From Nectonema munidae (Eukaryota > Nematomorpha > Nectonematoida > Nectonematidae): a stretch of 64,000 bases of DNA. Positions 1 through 11,500 of this stretch are shown piece by piece. The notes under the pieces were generated by a model. That model was not told the origin of the DNA. It did no database searches and saw only the letters and a program-made list of their open reading frames with translations. Position 1 is the first letter of the stretch. Every line of letters begins with the position of its first letter. A program made the translations under genes and the position numbers. Location of the stretch: positions 248,001 to 312,000 of the forward strand of contig JAUIRK010000673.1 in the NCBI GenBank assembly GCA_030549495.1, in the 5' to 3' direction.

Positions 1-896
1 AATGAAGATGTGATAATTAAAAAATGTAAATAAAGAGATGGTGGCTAATGTAAGATGAGAAGCAAGGCGGCAACATCAAACAATTGTAAAATCGCCAACG
101 CTTCTCCTTCGCCAATGCTTCTCCTAGAACCCTTTCGATTACCTGAATTGTTTGGAAGTCTGTCGTATGGGAAACAAGAATTTTTCATCGTATAATTAAA
201 AAAGGGTATTACACGGTTTTTATACTTTGGCAATATCGTTTTATTCCCGATTTACTCAGATATGGTTGATTATAAATTGTGAATAAAATCATATTGCATT
301 TCAGAATTTTAAGTAATATATTCTCTATAATGCAAGGCTTACGTTTATAAGAAGTGTAAAAATGTAAAGTTATTTGCAAGAGATAAATTCGTCTGACAAT
401 GGTAAGTACACTCAAAATTTTGGGTTAGAGCCCAAACTTTCGTTTTTCTATTCGAAGGAAATACAGTAATACATTTTACGCTTTTGATAAGTACAACATT
501 TTATCAGTTTGAAAAATTGAAACCTAACAAAACAGGTTTTATCTATACCATGATTATTGAATATTGAAAAACGTTCTAAGTGATTGTTGAAAAACTATCT
601 TATCTAAAAAACACATAAATTCAAGTTAAATATATTCTTCTCAAGAAATTTTCAATGTTGAAAAAACCTTTTGAAATATAATGTGAAAAAATTAACTATA
701 AAAAATGATTTATGCAATGGGAGTAAAAGTCCCACTATCCGTCCTTGGAGGGGTAATAATATGATCCGTCATGCTAAGGGTGAAAAATGGGTTAACTACA
801 TCATACCCTCTTGCAGCAGAAAATCCCGAAAACATGTGACAAGCACGTCTTTGAAGGACACATACAATGTTAGGCATGCTCATCCCACATTTACAT
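1..896 (+). repeat. Segmental duplication block A, first piece
   Basis: This stretch matches 48844-49736 almost base for base, with only scattered differences. The match starts at the first base of the window, so the duplication probably extends to the left. No gene is recognised in it; the short open frames here carry no known domain. It ends exactly where a piggyBac insertion begins in this copy. Confidence 0.9.
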
Positions 897-1230
897 CTTC
901 GCAAGACGGAACGGGAGTTTTACGTCAATGGTAATTTTCAAACTAAAATTACGTTGACTATATTATATACAACCTATATAAAAACTAGGATGTAAATTTT
1001 CAAAAAGGAATATATTTTTCAAAAATGATAACTTCGATAGTGAATAACTGTATATTTTTTCCTACTGTAGTTTTTTTTAAAACTTAACGCCATCTTTAAA
1101 AGAAAATTAACTATAATTCCTTTTACTTTTTAAACTTTATTCACGAAAGAAAAGCAAAAATAAAAATCAATTGAGCAAAAAACTTAAAAACATTCAATTT
1201 TGATTGGTAAGCAGAAAAAAATGATTAAAA

Positions 1231-3044
1231 TTAAATTCCACAACTTTGACAAACGTACTTTGTGTGTGCTTTACATATAGGCCTTTTGCATGTTCCGCAC
1301 TTTCTTGTGCCTCTCTTTTTTGGTCTACAAGTAGAAACAAAGCAATATCCACGAGAAGAGGAAGCAAACTCAGGGATGTCTTGTTGGATCCCGTAAAATG
1401 AAATGAGTTCCTTGGTGATTCTGTGGGTGAGAGGATCATTACATATGTTTATCATTAAAAGGTGACTAAGCCTTAGACACAGATCTCTTATGAAGTACTT
1501 CCACTTTTTTGTGTCGATGGAAACTTTTCTGAAGCGTTGCTCTTGATGATGACCCAACTGTTATAAGCTGACATGTCTAAATAATTACAAAACAAAAGAA
1601 AAGGCCATCTCCTTGAAGGCAACTCACAACTTGACACAAGTCTTTTTACAATTTCCTCGGACGAAAAATAAGTTTTATCGAAGAGACCAGTGACATAAAT
1701 TTCGGGTTTGAGCACATAAGAAGTTCTCGCGTCATTGCAGTGGTAGCATTTTATGCCATAGCGTCCTGGCTTGGATCGATCATAGATTCGTAAAGCTGTT
1801 CTTCCTCTAAATTTTATCAACTGTTCATCAACAGTTACGCAATCTTGGGGAGTATAGTGCTTGCTGAATATTTCATAAAAATGATCGTGTAGTTCTCTTA
1901 TTGCTCCCAATTTATCTTCAGGGTTTCTTTCACTTTTTTTGTCAAAACGTATAAAACGATGGATTAGTAAAAACATATGTCGATTTATAGAAGCTTTTAA
2001 AAATGGCTCTCCATGTTTTTGAGAAAAGAGGTATTTCACGTCTAATTTTTGATTTTTTGCCTGCCCAATGTGTAGTAAACATGCAAAATAGGATAGTATG
2101 TCAGCAATACTGAACTTTTCAAAACAAAATTTAGTCTTTATGAAAGCTTCAGGCATATGTCTAAAACACAAAAACTAACTTTAGAGAAGAATAAAAAATC
2201 ATGACTATTCATTTTTATGTTTGATTAGTGTAACAAAACTACAAACATCATTTTTGAATAAAGACTTTTTCGGAAAGACAATTTTTCATCATAAAAATTA
2301 AGTATAATAACTTTTAGATTTTGGTATTACAAATGAATAGATGATTTATTTGAAAGTTTCTCCTAAGATATATTAACTATAAAAAGTTTTTTGAATGTCC
2401 AAATAGTGCACTTAGCAAAAAACTTGAGAAATATAGCCCGAGCAATCGCAAAATATAGACTAAAAATTCCTCTTGTTCTTTTTCCTATCATAAATTAACC
2501 TTCAAAAATGAAATTTCAAGAGAAATTTTCAAGAATTTAAAATAAAATGTGTAAAGCAAATTTTTTCATAGTTGACGTCAGCCTATAAGTAGAAAAAATT
2601 TTTAAGACCGAAAAAAGTAGCATCTATTTGCACATAAGTCTTAAAAAGCAAAGTAATTACATTGACGTCAACTGTGACTAAAACCATTCAATATTTAATT
2701 TGACTTACGCAAATGCTTCATCCATCTTTAATTTGGTACAACGATAAATATGTGATATTGTTTCAACAAAAAAAGAGTTGGAAAATTTTCAAAGGATCAT
2801 CTAAAGATTTAGCATCTCCTTTAGGACCATATGGGTCAGCGACATTATCTCTAATGTTGAAAGTTCCAGGTCTTCCAACATTCGTAGAAAAAGAATCCCA
2901 TTGATAACGTGTACCGTCTGGGGCAAGTAACAAATCTGAAACCGTCTCAGAAAGGTTATCTGACTCCTCAGATGAAGACAAAGTAAAACTTTCAGAACAA
3001 GAAGTTGTAATGTCATAAGAAGAAACACTTGAAGACGACTCCAT
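1231..3044 (-). pseudogene. piggyBac transposase (DDE_Tnp_1_7), two exons, internally deleted
   Basis: Exon 1 (3044 to about 2710) encodes an acidic Ser/Glu-rich N-terminus opening MESSSS and then the DPLKIFQLFF segment typical of piggyBac. It ends in EAFA followed by a GTAAGT donor. The acceptor is a T-rich tract ending TTTTAG near 2163. Exon 2 (2162 to 1488) has FGR-like RGRTALRIYDRSKPGRYG and YVTG, with the first catalytic Asp in VTVDEQL and the third in NYLDMSAYN. About 150 residues containing the second Asp region (DNFFTS in relatives) are missing between VKRLV and SRRWPF. A frame change leads to the C-terminal domain (1231-1557), a Cys-rich finger with CGTCKRPICKAH. Exon 1 also needs a one-base shift near 2770. 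The gene is inactive. Confidence 0.85.
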
Positions 3045-3420
3045 GACGGAGATAATCACACAGTTCAAAATTGAAAAACTGAGAAGACAGAATAAAAGTT
3101 TAATTTTGTGTACAAAATGTATTTTATGCACAAATGTTTAGTGACGACATATTTGAAAATAATTCTCTGCGTGACGACATCACACAACACCGATTCAATT
3201 TTGTTTATATTTTACCTTACATGAAACCTTGGATTCATGTCTACCTGAATTTCCTCAATTTATTTTCGTTCTCCACATGCGTAAGTTTATTATGCATTAC
3301 TTCATTCATTTCAGGGTTTTGATCAGATCCGAGCGATACATAGAAAATTGAACTGGATTTATTTCTGAGTTTCAAAATAAAAAGTTTGAAGAAATGAAAA
3401 GCATATAAACAAAAGACCTA

Positions 3421-3660
3421 TTAGGGCGTGAGTGGGTTGGTAGAACGTGTGACTTCGAAACTCAAATGCTTGGGTTCAAATCCAGCTCCCTGCAACTTAC
3501 TTATAGTTCGATACAAGCGGTCTTCTGACCTTCTCGATGAAAACATCCTGAGGTACCTACCTAATAGAAAAGTGGGTTTGTGTTATTGCAGAAGGTATTT
3601 CAGTAATGCAGATGGCGTTAATTTATTATTACGCTCATATGAATAATTTTTTTCATTTAC
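3421..3660 (+). repeat. tRNA-derived SINE
   Basis: The head resembles a tRNA gene: GGGCGTGAGTGGGTTGGTAG has the layout of an A box, and TTGGGTTCAAATCC fits a B box about 45 bases later. The acceptor stem does not pair well, so this is not a functional tRNA. A tRNA-unrelated body follows. It lies inside the piggyBac element, upstream of the transposase start, so it inserted into the piggyBac or travelled with it. Confidence 0.5.
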
Positions 3661-4379
3661 TAGTTTTTGTGCTTAAAATGCTATTTCTTCTGATTTTACA
3701 TAGAATTTATGTAGGAAATGTAAAATTCGTCATAAACGATCTTTTTTGATGTATGGGAGTTTTACGGCATATAGTCCTTCGTGTATGGTATGAAATGGAC
3801 CGTTTTGCGAAGGTTAAGTTACCTTTGAATTTGTTTAATCATGGTTTTTATTGATGGCTTTTCTTATTATCAAAAAGGAAGAGGTAAGGTTCACTCAAAA
3901 ATTTTTGTAGTTTATTTTCATTTTTAGCAAATAATTCCAAAAAATATATATGTATACTCTACATAACAGCCGCAATTGTAAAGGTAATTTGATAAATAAG
4001 TTTTTTTTTGTTAATTTAGTTTTTAAATTAGCTTTATAAAAAAAATTTTATATGCCTTTTAAAATAAGGGCTGAAGTTTTTGGCAAAAACAACAGTGGTT
4101 TGTTTGACAAACTTATATTCAAGAAGCCTCATAACCGTTTAAGAAAATTGAAAAATACTGTTAACAGCAGTGCTTCCACACCTACATGTAGGATTTACAG
4201 GTAAAAAAATCTTTGAGCACGCGTGTGTGCTTTATTTTATAGGGCTAGTGTACGCTTAATTTATTTGTAGTGTTCGTATCTGAAATTTTAGTCAAATATT
4301 AAAACGCTTATAACTTTCGCATTTCTCAAGCAAATGTATCGTGCGATAGAGCATTTTTTATGGGCTTTAAGAACACATT

Positions 4380-4510
4380 GCTTATATTATAGGTAGAGCT
4401 TAATAAATAGTTTAGAATAGTTAGAAATAGGGTTTCGATAACTCAAAGTCTTGTGTTCGATCCCACATCAAGCCCAATTTCCTAAGAGTTGGATCGCTGT
4501 GTTACACAAC
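4380..4510 (+). other. tRNA-like sequence (possible SINE head)
   Basis: TGTTCGATCCCACATCAAG is a good B-box/T-arm match and GGTAGAGCTTAATAAATAG some 60 bases upstream could be a diverged A box. It does not fold as a complete tRNA by eye. The copy at about 50395-50525 is nearly identical. Confidence 0.25.
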
Positions 4511-4704
4511 AATTAGTACTCATGAGTTTTTTTGACACTAATTTCAAAGTGGTGGGAAAATATGGAGCTAGAGATTTTAGTAAAAGTTACAAAATTTAAT
4601 AAGACTTATCATTTAGCCTATTATTTAGAATAATGTGTTTTGAAGTTAGTGCAGTGTCAAGAGATGCCATGGAATTTAGCTCGCAAAGCACCCAGTCTTA
4701 AAGT

Positions 4705-4895
4705 ACAATGTCATTAGCATGAAGTGATGAAAGCGCAAATAAGGCCTTTTTGGTTTTCGGATTTCCTCCAATCGGGAAGCTGTTTCTCACACGCTAAATG
4801 AAGTTTGGCGTTGTTTTAGTAGCAATGTTTTACCAGTTTCAGTTTGTAAGGACCACCATAAGCAAAATGTTTTCTCTTTTGACCAAGCATTGTTC
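4705..4895 (-). pseudogene. Psq/pogo-like DNA-binding fragment
   Basis: Read on the minus strand this gives KRKHFAYGGPYKLKVV and then, after a short gap, DWRKSENQKG. The pattern of basic start, YKLKVV, and a DWRK near 40 residues later resembles the N-terminal helix-turn-helix of pogo/CENP-B-like transposases (AARKF..VRDWRK). The block B copy (50718-50951) has it in a single frame. Only this domain is visible, cut at its start by the TTCTAGAC hAT target. The identification is tentative. Confidence 0.4.
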
Positions 4896-4900
4896 TAGAC

Positions 4901-6796
4901 CAGAGGTGGGGAACCTTTTTGTGCATGAAGGCCACCTTACAATTCATCGTCCCTCATAGAGGCCGCACTGAACAAATTACTATTTTTTTCAGTTATTTTT
5001 ATCCCCTCGTACAACATTTAATAATAATAATCTAATAAAAGAACTTATACAAGTTCTTTTATTAGATTATTAAAATTGGGATTTTATTTTATACAATTAT
5101 TAATTAATAATATTCTTATAAAAAAAGACAAACGTATAAACATCGAGAATATGAAGTTTTCAAATATTTCATTTAGGTAAGTAGGTCCTTTTTATACAAA
5201 TTAATGACTTCTTTGAGTTTGCTTCTTTTGAGAAAGCATTTTGATATCAGGCTCCAACATAGTGGTTCTTAGTTTTAATTGGTCCTCCAAATGCTCATCT
5301 GTCAACTGTGTTCTCAGCGAATTCTTTACTTGCGTCAAGTACGAGAATGTGGATTGACAACAGTATGTTGTAGAAAAGCAGGAAATCAGTCGGCGTGCGT
5401 GTTCATGAAGACGAGGATATTCTACCGCCTTTTTCCAAATTTCAATAGGATCTTCCCTGTTGTCAAACAGTATTCTTTAAAAGATTCATAGATATCTTCA
5501 TTTTCACTCATTATCTTCGTAAACTGGGGAATGTGTTATTCTGAAAGTTTTGATTTTAAAAAGCTACATCTCTGTAAAAATTTGGATCTGATAATTCACA
5601 ATGTTTGTCACTTTCTTTGAAAAAGTCAATTATTTGCCTTCGTAAAGACAAAATTTTGACCAATACTTTCCCTTGTGACAACCAGCGTACTTTTGAGTGT
5701 TAAGGCAAGTCTACACTAATTACTTTGTCATCCATCATCAGCATGTTTTGAAATTGACGATGCTTCGTGGCATTTGCTCGAATATAGTTAACAATACTTA
5801 TAACCTTTTGCAAAGTATCATTTAAAATGACAGATTTTGCACAGAGATTTTGTTGATGTAAAATACAATGAAAAGAAATCAGTTCATTTGGATCTTTGGT
5901 TTCTCTTTTAAGATGCGCAATAAATCCTTCATTCTAAATACAATAATTGTGCTGAATCTGTGGAATCTGTCGATTCATCCAAGGCTTCTGAGTAATACAC
6001 ATTTTCCTTCTGGATTACATTTTTGAGTTTCTCTGTTACATTACAAGCGAATGATCTGTATTAGTCCTTCTTTTAAGAGGCACCTCTTTATATTTGTTAA
6101 CTTTATTTGGATCTACACATCTTACCACTTCTAAAATACATTCCTTCATGAGTTCTGCATCGGTGAATGGTTTACCCTTTTTTCCAAGCAAATATGCAAC
6201 TTTATAGCTGGCTTCTGTCGCAGCATTCCCTTGATGTAACACAGAATGGAACTATTGTCTTTGCTTTTGCTTTCCATCTTTCAGTTTCTTCAGTGCTAGC
6301 TTTCGAGACTCATCCTCTAATTTGGCATATTTATTGTCTCTATGAAGAGCGTAATGTTGCTGTGCATTGAATTTCTTAACCGTTACAATTGTGGTATCAC
6401 ACAGCAAGCAAGACATTTTGCCAACCCTATTCACTAAAAAATATTGCAGTCCCATTCTTCATTAAAGATCCTATTTTCTTCTTTCAAATTCGTTGTCACT
6501 GTTACAAAAAATTATCATAAATTAAAGGAATCTATTTTGTGTCCTCATATGAATACATTGGGAGGAAACCGCTTAAGTTAAAATTCATTGGGTTCAGAGA
6601 AAAATGCTTTCAATTTCTGGGAGTGACATCACTGAACACAATTAATATTCCTTTCGTCTATGTGTGTGGTGTATATTATAAGTTTCAGGTGTATAATGAT
6701 TTCAGACTTAAAAACTATTCAAGGTTTTTATTAAAATAATATTTATATCAAAGGCCGCACTTGATGGCCCGGAAGGCCGCAGGTTCCCCACCCCTG
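4901..6796 (-). mobile_element. hAT element hAT1 (GTF2IRD2/ZBED type), decayed
   Basis: The left end is CAGAGGTGGGGAACCT and the right end, read inward, is CAGGGGTGGGGAACCTGCGG, a classic hAT inverted repeat. Both ends are flanked by the 8-bp duplication TTCTAGAC (4893-4900 and 6797-6804). Length is 1896 bp. The transposase is on the minus strand. The same element sits at the same place in block B (50905-52802), so the insertion predates the duplication. Confidence 0.93.
5160..6455 (-). pseudogene. hAT transposase of hAT1, many stops
   Basis: The N-terminal zinc-finger-like region (6252-6455) begins MGLQYFLVNRVGKMSCLLC and continues with HYALHRDNKYA, the C2H2-type BED-like finger of the GTF2IRD2/ZBED hAT group. 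Next (6036-6242) comes SYKVAYLLGKKGKPFTDAE, which in relatives precedes the dimer region. Further on (5640-5760) VRWLSQGKVL and LRRQIIDFF match the hAT catalytic-domain segment. The reading frame is broken by several stops and frame changes, including one after the finger and a stop before the RWLS segment. It is inactive. Confidence 0.85.
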
Positions 6797-7089
6797 TTCT
6801 AGACCAATGTTTCCCAAATTTTTTCAGACCAACGCCCACCAAGGTTTCAAAAAATTTCTAACGCTCTCTATTAAAAAATTTATACACAAATACATAAAAA
6901 TATTTTTATAAAAAATGTTTTATTTATATTAAAAGGATTTATCTTTTTTTCTTTTTGAATGCGATGGGTGAGTTTGGTGTATTTGGTTCTATGCTGCTGA
7001 GAAGGAGTCTTAACCCTATTAGTGCTGGGCAAAATTTGTCCGCTCAAGTGTTGGGGGCGTAAAGTGCCCCCCCCCCCCATTTTTCTGAG

Positions 7090-7690
7090 ATATTAATAAG
7101 TTTTTATAAATATTTTTAATGTTACATATATATTTCAACGATGCTGAATTCAGTGGTGATGTCCATTTTCTATCAAAATCAATCAAACCTGTCAAAAAAT
7201 TTATTTATATTTGACAACTCATCTCAAAAAGGAACTTTTTATTTAAATAATTATATAAAGTTTTTTACGCATGTATACCCATTTTCAACTATGCGGAATT
7301 GAGTGGCGATATTCATTTTTTATGAAAATCAATCAAAACTGTCAAAAAAATTGATTTATCCCAAAAAGAAAGAATCAGGCACGGTTTTTTGAATTAGAGA
7401 ATTATGTTAAATAAAAGTATAGAGAGATGATGAAGTTTACCGTGTTTTACACACATATACCCATTTTCAAGTAGGCTGTGTTTACTGGTTATATTCCTTT
7501 TTTTTTTTTATAAATATTAGTCAAACCTGACAAAATAATTTAAATATGACAGCCCATGTCAAAATTAAAATTTTTATTCGTATAAAAAGTTTTTTATACA
7601 TTTCAAGTATGCAGAATTTAATGGTGATGCTCATTATGAAATCAATAAAACCTGTCAAAAAATCGATTAAATCTGTATGTCAAATATATA
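7090..7690. repeat. Minisatellite array I in PBm copy A, about 4 units
   Basis: Units share a core AATCAATCAAACCTGTCAAAA, then a stretch like CTCATCTCAAAAAGGAACTT and CATGTATACCCATTTTCAA. Spacing is near 149 bp, with diverged units starting around 7142, 7291, 7470 and 7613. The same unit in opposite orientation is amplified at 23450-25064 and from 61990 to the window end. Confidence 0.8.
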
Positions 7691-8759
7691 AACATAAAAA
7701 TAACTTCTACTTGCAGTATTTCTCTGGTAATTATTTTCTTAATTTATTTAATAAATCAACTTTAGGTGTTTAATTCACTCAAAATATTTCATTCTACAGT
7801 AACTTATGTAACTCTATAGGACCTCCATCTTTTTGGCTACAAATTCGTTATCGGTTCGTATTCTCTACGTCATATTATAATTTACAGTATGTAATTTTGC
7901 TATTCATTCCATGATGATCCTTTCTTGGTAGCTCTTTTTTCATTAGATATTTATATTCTTCAATGTGTGTTAGAAAAATTTTTTATAATGATAAAATTAC
8001 TTTTTTCCTCTCTCAAAGAATTCTGATTAAAGAATCTTCTTGATGATCTTAGACTTTTTTATCAGTATCGTGTATTTTATTATCATGCCTGAATATTTGT
8101 CAACCAATCTCATTTCAAAGGTTTTTTTCTGATGAATCTTGCGTAATGTTCATTGTTCAATTACAAAAGTTGTCCACGTTCTTCATCTAAAAAATTATCT
8201 CTTTGACGCAAAAGGAAAAAGATGGACAAATTCAATTTAAATTAAAAATATCTTGATAGTGACTAAATTCTCACATATTGGCATCTGTGCCATTTTTGAT
8301 AAATCTGACCTATTCTAAATTTTTAGATTTCCTACCATCTTAGCTAAATGTTAATTGTAATCCTAGATGATAAGCTATAGATTTAAATATTTTTCATTTG
8401 TAAAAGAGGAACTTCTTTTTCACAGTCAAAATCTTTTTTGAAGCATCTAATATTATATAATTAAACCACTTCCTAGTTCATTAGAACATGGTAGATCTTC
8501 CATTTAGTCAAGATACATATTTTTTTTAATTATTTGTTTTGATCACATGTTCTTTTTTCAATTAGTTTTTAACTTGGTTCCTTCTCTCATACAAATTTTC
8601 AAAAGATTTTATAATACGTTTTATTTTTTTTAATAAATATTTCATACTCAAGATGATTGTAGAAAGTATTATAAGCCAAAATATAAAAAAAAAAGTATAT
8701 TTTTACTATATACCTAATATGCAGCCATTTTTTGAAATTTTTTTACAGAACTGATTTTC

Positions 8760-9960
8760 AGGCATACATTACTAATTTAATTGCCACTTCGAGATATTTT
8801 TTAACCGTATTATCCAAAATCCAGTACAGAAATAAAATAAGCATAGTCGATTTGGTATAAAATAGATATTTTATTTTTTTGAAGACAGTATCTAGAAGTA
8901 AACCGCAAATCTCATTGAAGCTTTCAGATATTTTAAAACCATAAATGCCAAACCTGAGTCCAAAAATGAAACCAGCATCTTCCATTTGCCATAAAAACAG
9001 ATATCTTATTTAAATTTCAAAAATAATTCTGTAGACATTAGACGTAAATCGAACATTTGATTGACACTTTCAGACATTTAAAACCTCTAAATGCAAAAAA
9101 TGATTTCAGAAATAAAAATTATCATGGTCGAATTGGTATAAAAACATATATTTCATGTAAAATTAGAGAGAATATTTTGGGATATAGTTTTCAGACATAA
9201 ACCGCAAATTTGATTGACACTAGCAGTAAAACCTCTAAATGCGAAAATTGTGTTCAGAAATGAAATCATCATGATCTATTTGTTATAAAAACATATATTT
9301 CATGTAAAATTTGAATCAATATTTTTGGAAACAAATTTTAGAACTAAACGCACATTTGATTGATACTTATAGTTATTTTCAAATTCAAACTGCAAAAATT
9401 GAGTCCATAAATGAAACTAGCACGGTTGATTTGGTATAAAAACATATACTTCATTGTAAAATTTGAATGAAATTTTTTGGAGACAATTTTTAAAAGTAAA
9501 CCGCAAATTTAATTAACACTTATAGGTATTTTCACATCCTAAACGTAAAAAATGAGTTCAGAAATGAAACTAGCATGGTCGATTTAGTATAACACATATA
9601 TTTTATGTAAAATGTGAAGGAATGTTTTTGGAGACAATTTTCAGAAGTAAACCGCAAATTTGGTTAACACTTATATGTATTTTCAAATCCTAACTGTAAA
9701 AAATGAGTCCAGAAATGAAAACAACATGATCAATTTGGTATTAAACATATATTTTATGTAAAATGTGAAGGAATGTTTTTGGAGACAATTTTCAGAAGTA
9801 AACCGCAAATTTGATTAACACTTATAGGTATTTTCAAATCCTAAATGTTTAAAATGAGTCCAGAAATGAAAACAGCATGACCGATTTAGTATAAAAACAT
9901 ATATTTTATGTAAAATTTGAAGGTATATTTTATTAGATGTATTTTTGATCAATCAAAATT
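8760..9960. repeat. Minisatellite array II in PBm copy A, about 7 units
   Basis: Each unit has AAGTAAACCGCAAATTTGAT, then a TCAAATCCTAAATG stretch, GAGTCCAGAAATGAAA and TATAAAAACATATATTT. The period is about 145-155 bp. Divergence between units rises toward the left of the array. It recurs at 54087-55290 in the same orientation and at 21370-22500 and 59860-60990 inverted. Confidence 0.8.
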
Positions 9961-10687
9961 TTGATTGACATTTTCTAAAAAGTAGCCATGATTATTAAAA
10001 AAATTCAATATATAAAGTGTTATGCGTTCCAAACTGTATATAATTATAAATTTTCAGGGTATTATATAATATAGATCCTAAGTTATAAGGTTAAGTACAG
10101 ATAATGTCAATATTTTGCTGAAAAATTTTAATTTTTGATTTTGATTGACAGTTTTGGACATGAAGGGGTCAGGTAGCGATTTTAGGAAAATTCACAAAAT
10201 TTGAAGGGATATGATTCAGCCAATTTTCTACAATTAATTTTTTAGTGAAGGGGGGGGGGGGGGCGTTTTACCCTTACAGCACTAATAGGGTTAAGTCGCT
10301 TCTGTTTGCAATTTGCAAACGATTTATTTGTCTGCTGAGAAGCTGTGTTATAACTTATAACACTGAAACTGCGTTCATTCATATACGTTGTAGGAAAAGC
10401 AATGAAAAAATCTTAATCCTTTCATCTTTATCCTGTTTAATCTTAAAACAGGAATGCAAGGTTGAATCCAAAAGGTTTGATATGATTGTTTGAAGAGTGG
10501 CTTCAAGTTAAATTTATATAAAATTTATAGAAATTATATTAAAGATACTAAAAATTTAAAAGTGAAGATATTTGATTAGCTAATTTTTAACGCCCCCAAG
10601 TGCCCAAAATTATTTCATCACCCCCTTAAAAGCTTTCAACGTTACTTGGGGGCGCTGGTGCCCTGAAGGGGAAATGCTGTTCTAGAC

Positions 10688-11500
10688 TGACTGCTTCCAT
10701 TACTTCAGATTATAATTGTGAGAGATCACACAATATTTCATGGTCCTACTAACTTCTTATAATTAAGGCAGATGCAGCCTCGGAATGGTTTTATCCTCGG
10801 AAATAACGATCACGCTGAAACTTTTGTCTAGTGTCAAGTATTATATCTTATCATGGGTGGCTCGGGTATACGTAGAGGTAATAATTGCAATTAAAAAAAT
10901 CTCTAATTATATTTAAAAATATACGGTAATTAAATGTCTTTTTTCTCAGGAAATATATCTTAAACATGGTGGACATAAATTAGCAAGTGGAAGACAATTG
11001 CTAGAATCTTTATAGAAGGCTTTTTTAATACAAGTATATGGATCAAAATATAAATAAGCTATTTTGGTATAAAATAATTTTTCATTTTAATGAAATTCTT
11101 TCTTTGACATTTAAATTTCATATTGGTCCAAATTTTTTTCTTCATTCATATACAAATTTTTTCAATAAGCTGCTTGTGAAGGGTATACTATACTCTCAAT
11201 TTTTTGTTGAATGCAACTCAAACAAAAGTCACAAATAAAGATAATTGCTGTTGGAATTAGGCGAATCTATGATTGAAGAACACAATGAAAGAAGTAATTT
11301 TGAAACCAAGTATAAAAATAAAACAAAGGTTGCGTGGATAGAGTGTGTCTCAAAAATTAATTTTGGTTTCCTTTTTTTCTCAACCCTTAGTTTTATGCAG
11401 TTTGTGAAAAAAGTTTACATGTCAATTTTCTCTAAATTTAATGCAAGGTAAGAACTCGCACAGGGCGTCTCTTTTTTAGTGTAATAGGCTTTTTTTAATT
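10688..11500. other. Duplicated non-coding stretch
   Basis: This lies between hAT2 and the CFDTTASN-family pseudogene and matches 56019-56830. Two short open frames (11038-11238 and 11245-11451) show no recognisable domain. I see nothing else here. Confidence 0.6.

Larger units (their letters stand above)
897..3813 (-). mobile_element. piggyBac element (PB1), spliced transposase, decayed
   Basis: The right end reads TTAA (3814-3817) next to an inverted end starting CCTTCGCAAAACGG. The left end reads CTTCGCAAGACGG from 897, so the two ends are inverted repeats of about 14 bp. Just inside the left end is a subterminal palindrome (about 929-960). The same locus in block B (49737-49824) has no element, so this is an insertion after duplication, or it was lost from B. 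The left flank has no clean TTAA, and 88 bp of the B sequence are missing here, so the left junction has been altered. Total length of about 2.9 kb is normal for piggyBac. It contains the transposase gene on the minus strand and a tRNA-derived SINE. Confidence 0.85.
3814..4900 (+). repeat. Segmental duplication block A, second piece (host or old repeat DNA)
   Basis: This stretch aligns with 49825-50904. It is very AT-rich up to about 4370. A tRNA-like B box lies near 4460 and a transposase-like fragment near its end. I see no intact gene in it. Confidence 0.85.
7014..10290. mobile_element. Non-autonomous piggyBac-like element with two minisatellite arrays (PBm, copy A)
   Basis: The ends are CCCTATTAGTGCTG and CAGCACTAATAGGG, immediately flanked by TTAA at 7010-7013 and 10291-10294. 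TTAA target duplication with CCCT..AGGG ends is the piggyBac signature. Just inside each end lies a G- or C-run with a GGGGGCGTAAA-type hairpin. The 3.28-kb interior has no coding region. It has four diverged units of array I (about 7090-7690, unit near 149 bp), a unique middle (about 7700-8750) and seven units of array II (about 8760-9960, unit near 150 bp). Other copies: 20978-25079, about 52938-55621 and 59472-64000. Confidence 0.85.
6805..10679. mobile_element. hAT MITE hAT2, split by a piggyBac-like insertion
   Basis: The left end is CAATGTTTCCCAAA and the right end read inward is CAGCATTTCCCC. Both are flanked by TTCTAGAC (6797-6804 and 10680-10687), the same 8 bp that flank hAT1. Without the inner piggyBac-like element (7014-10290 plus one TTAA) hAT2 would be about 0.6 kb, a non-autonomous element with no coding capacity. 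Matching GC-rich stretches (AACGCCCACC and AACGCCCCCAAG) lie near both ends. Block B copy: 52811-56010. Confidence 0.8.

Noticed and set aside
3421-3497. Functional tRNA gene
   Set aside because: A and B boxes are visible, but the acceptor and anticodon stems do not pair, and it continues into a SINE body.
11038-11451. Two short open frames conserved in both blocks
   Set aside because: They are conserved only because the blocks are recent duplicates. The sequences are low-complexity Phe/Lys/Asn-rich and show no domain.
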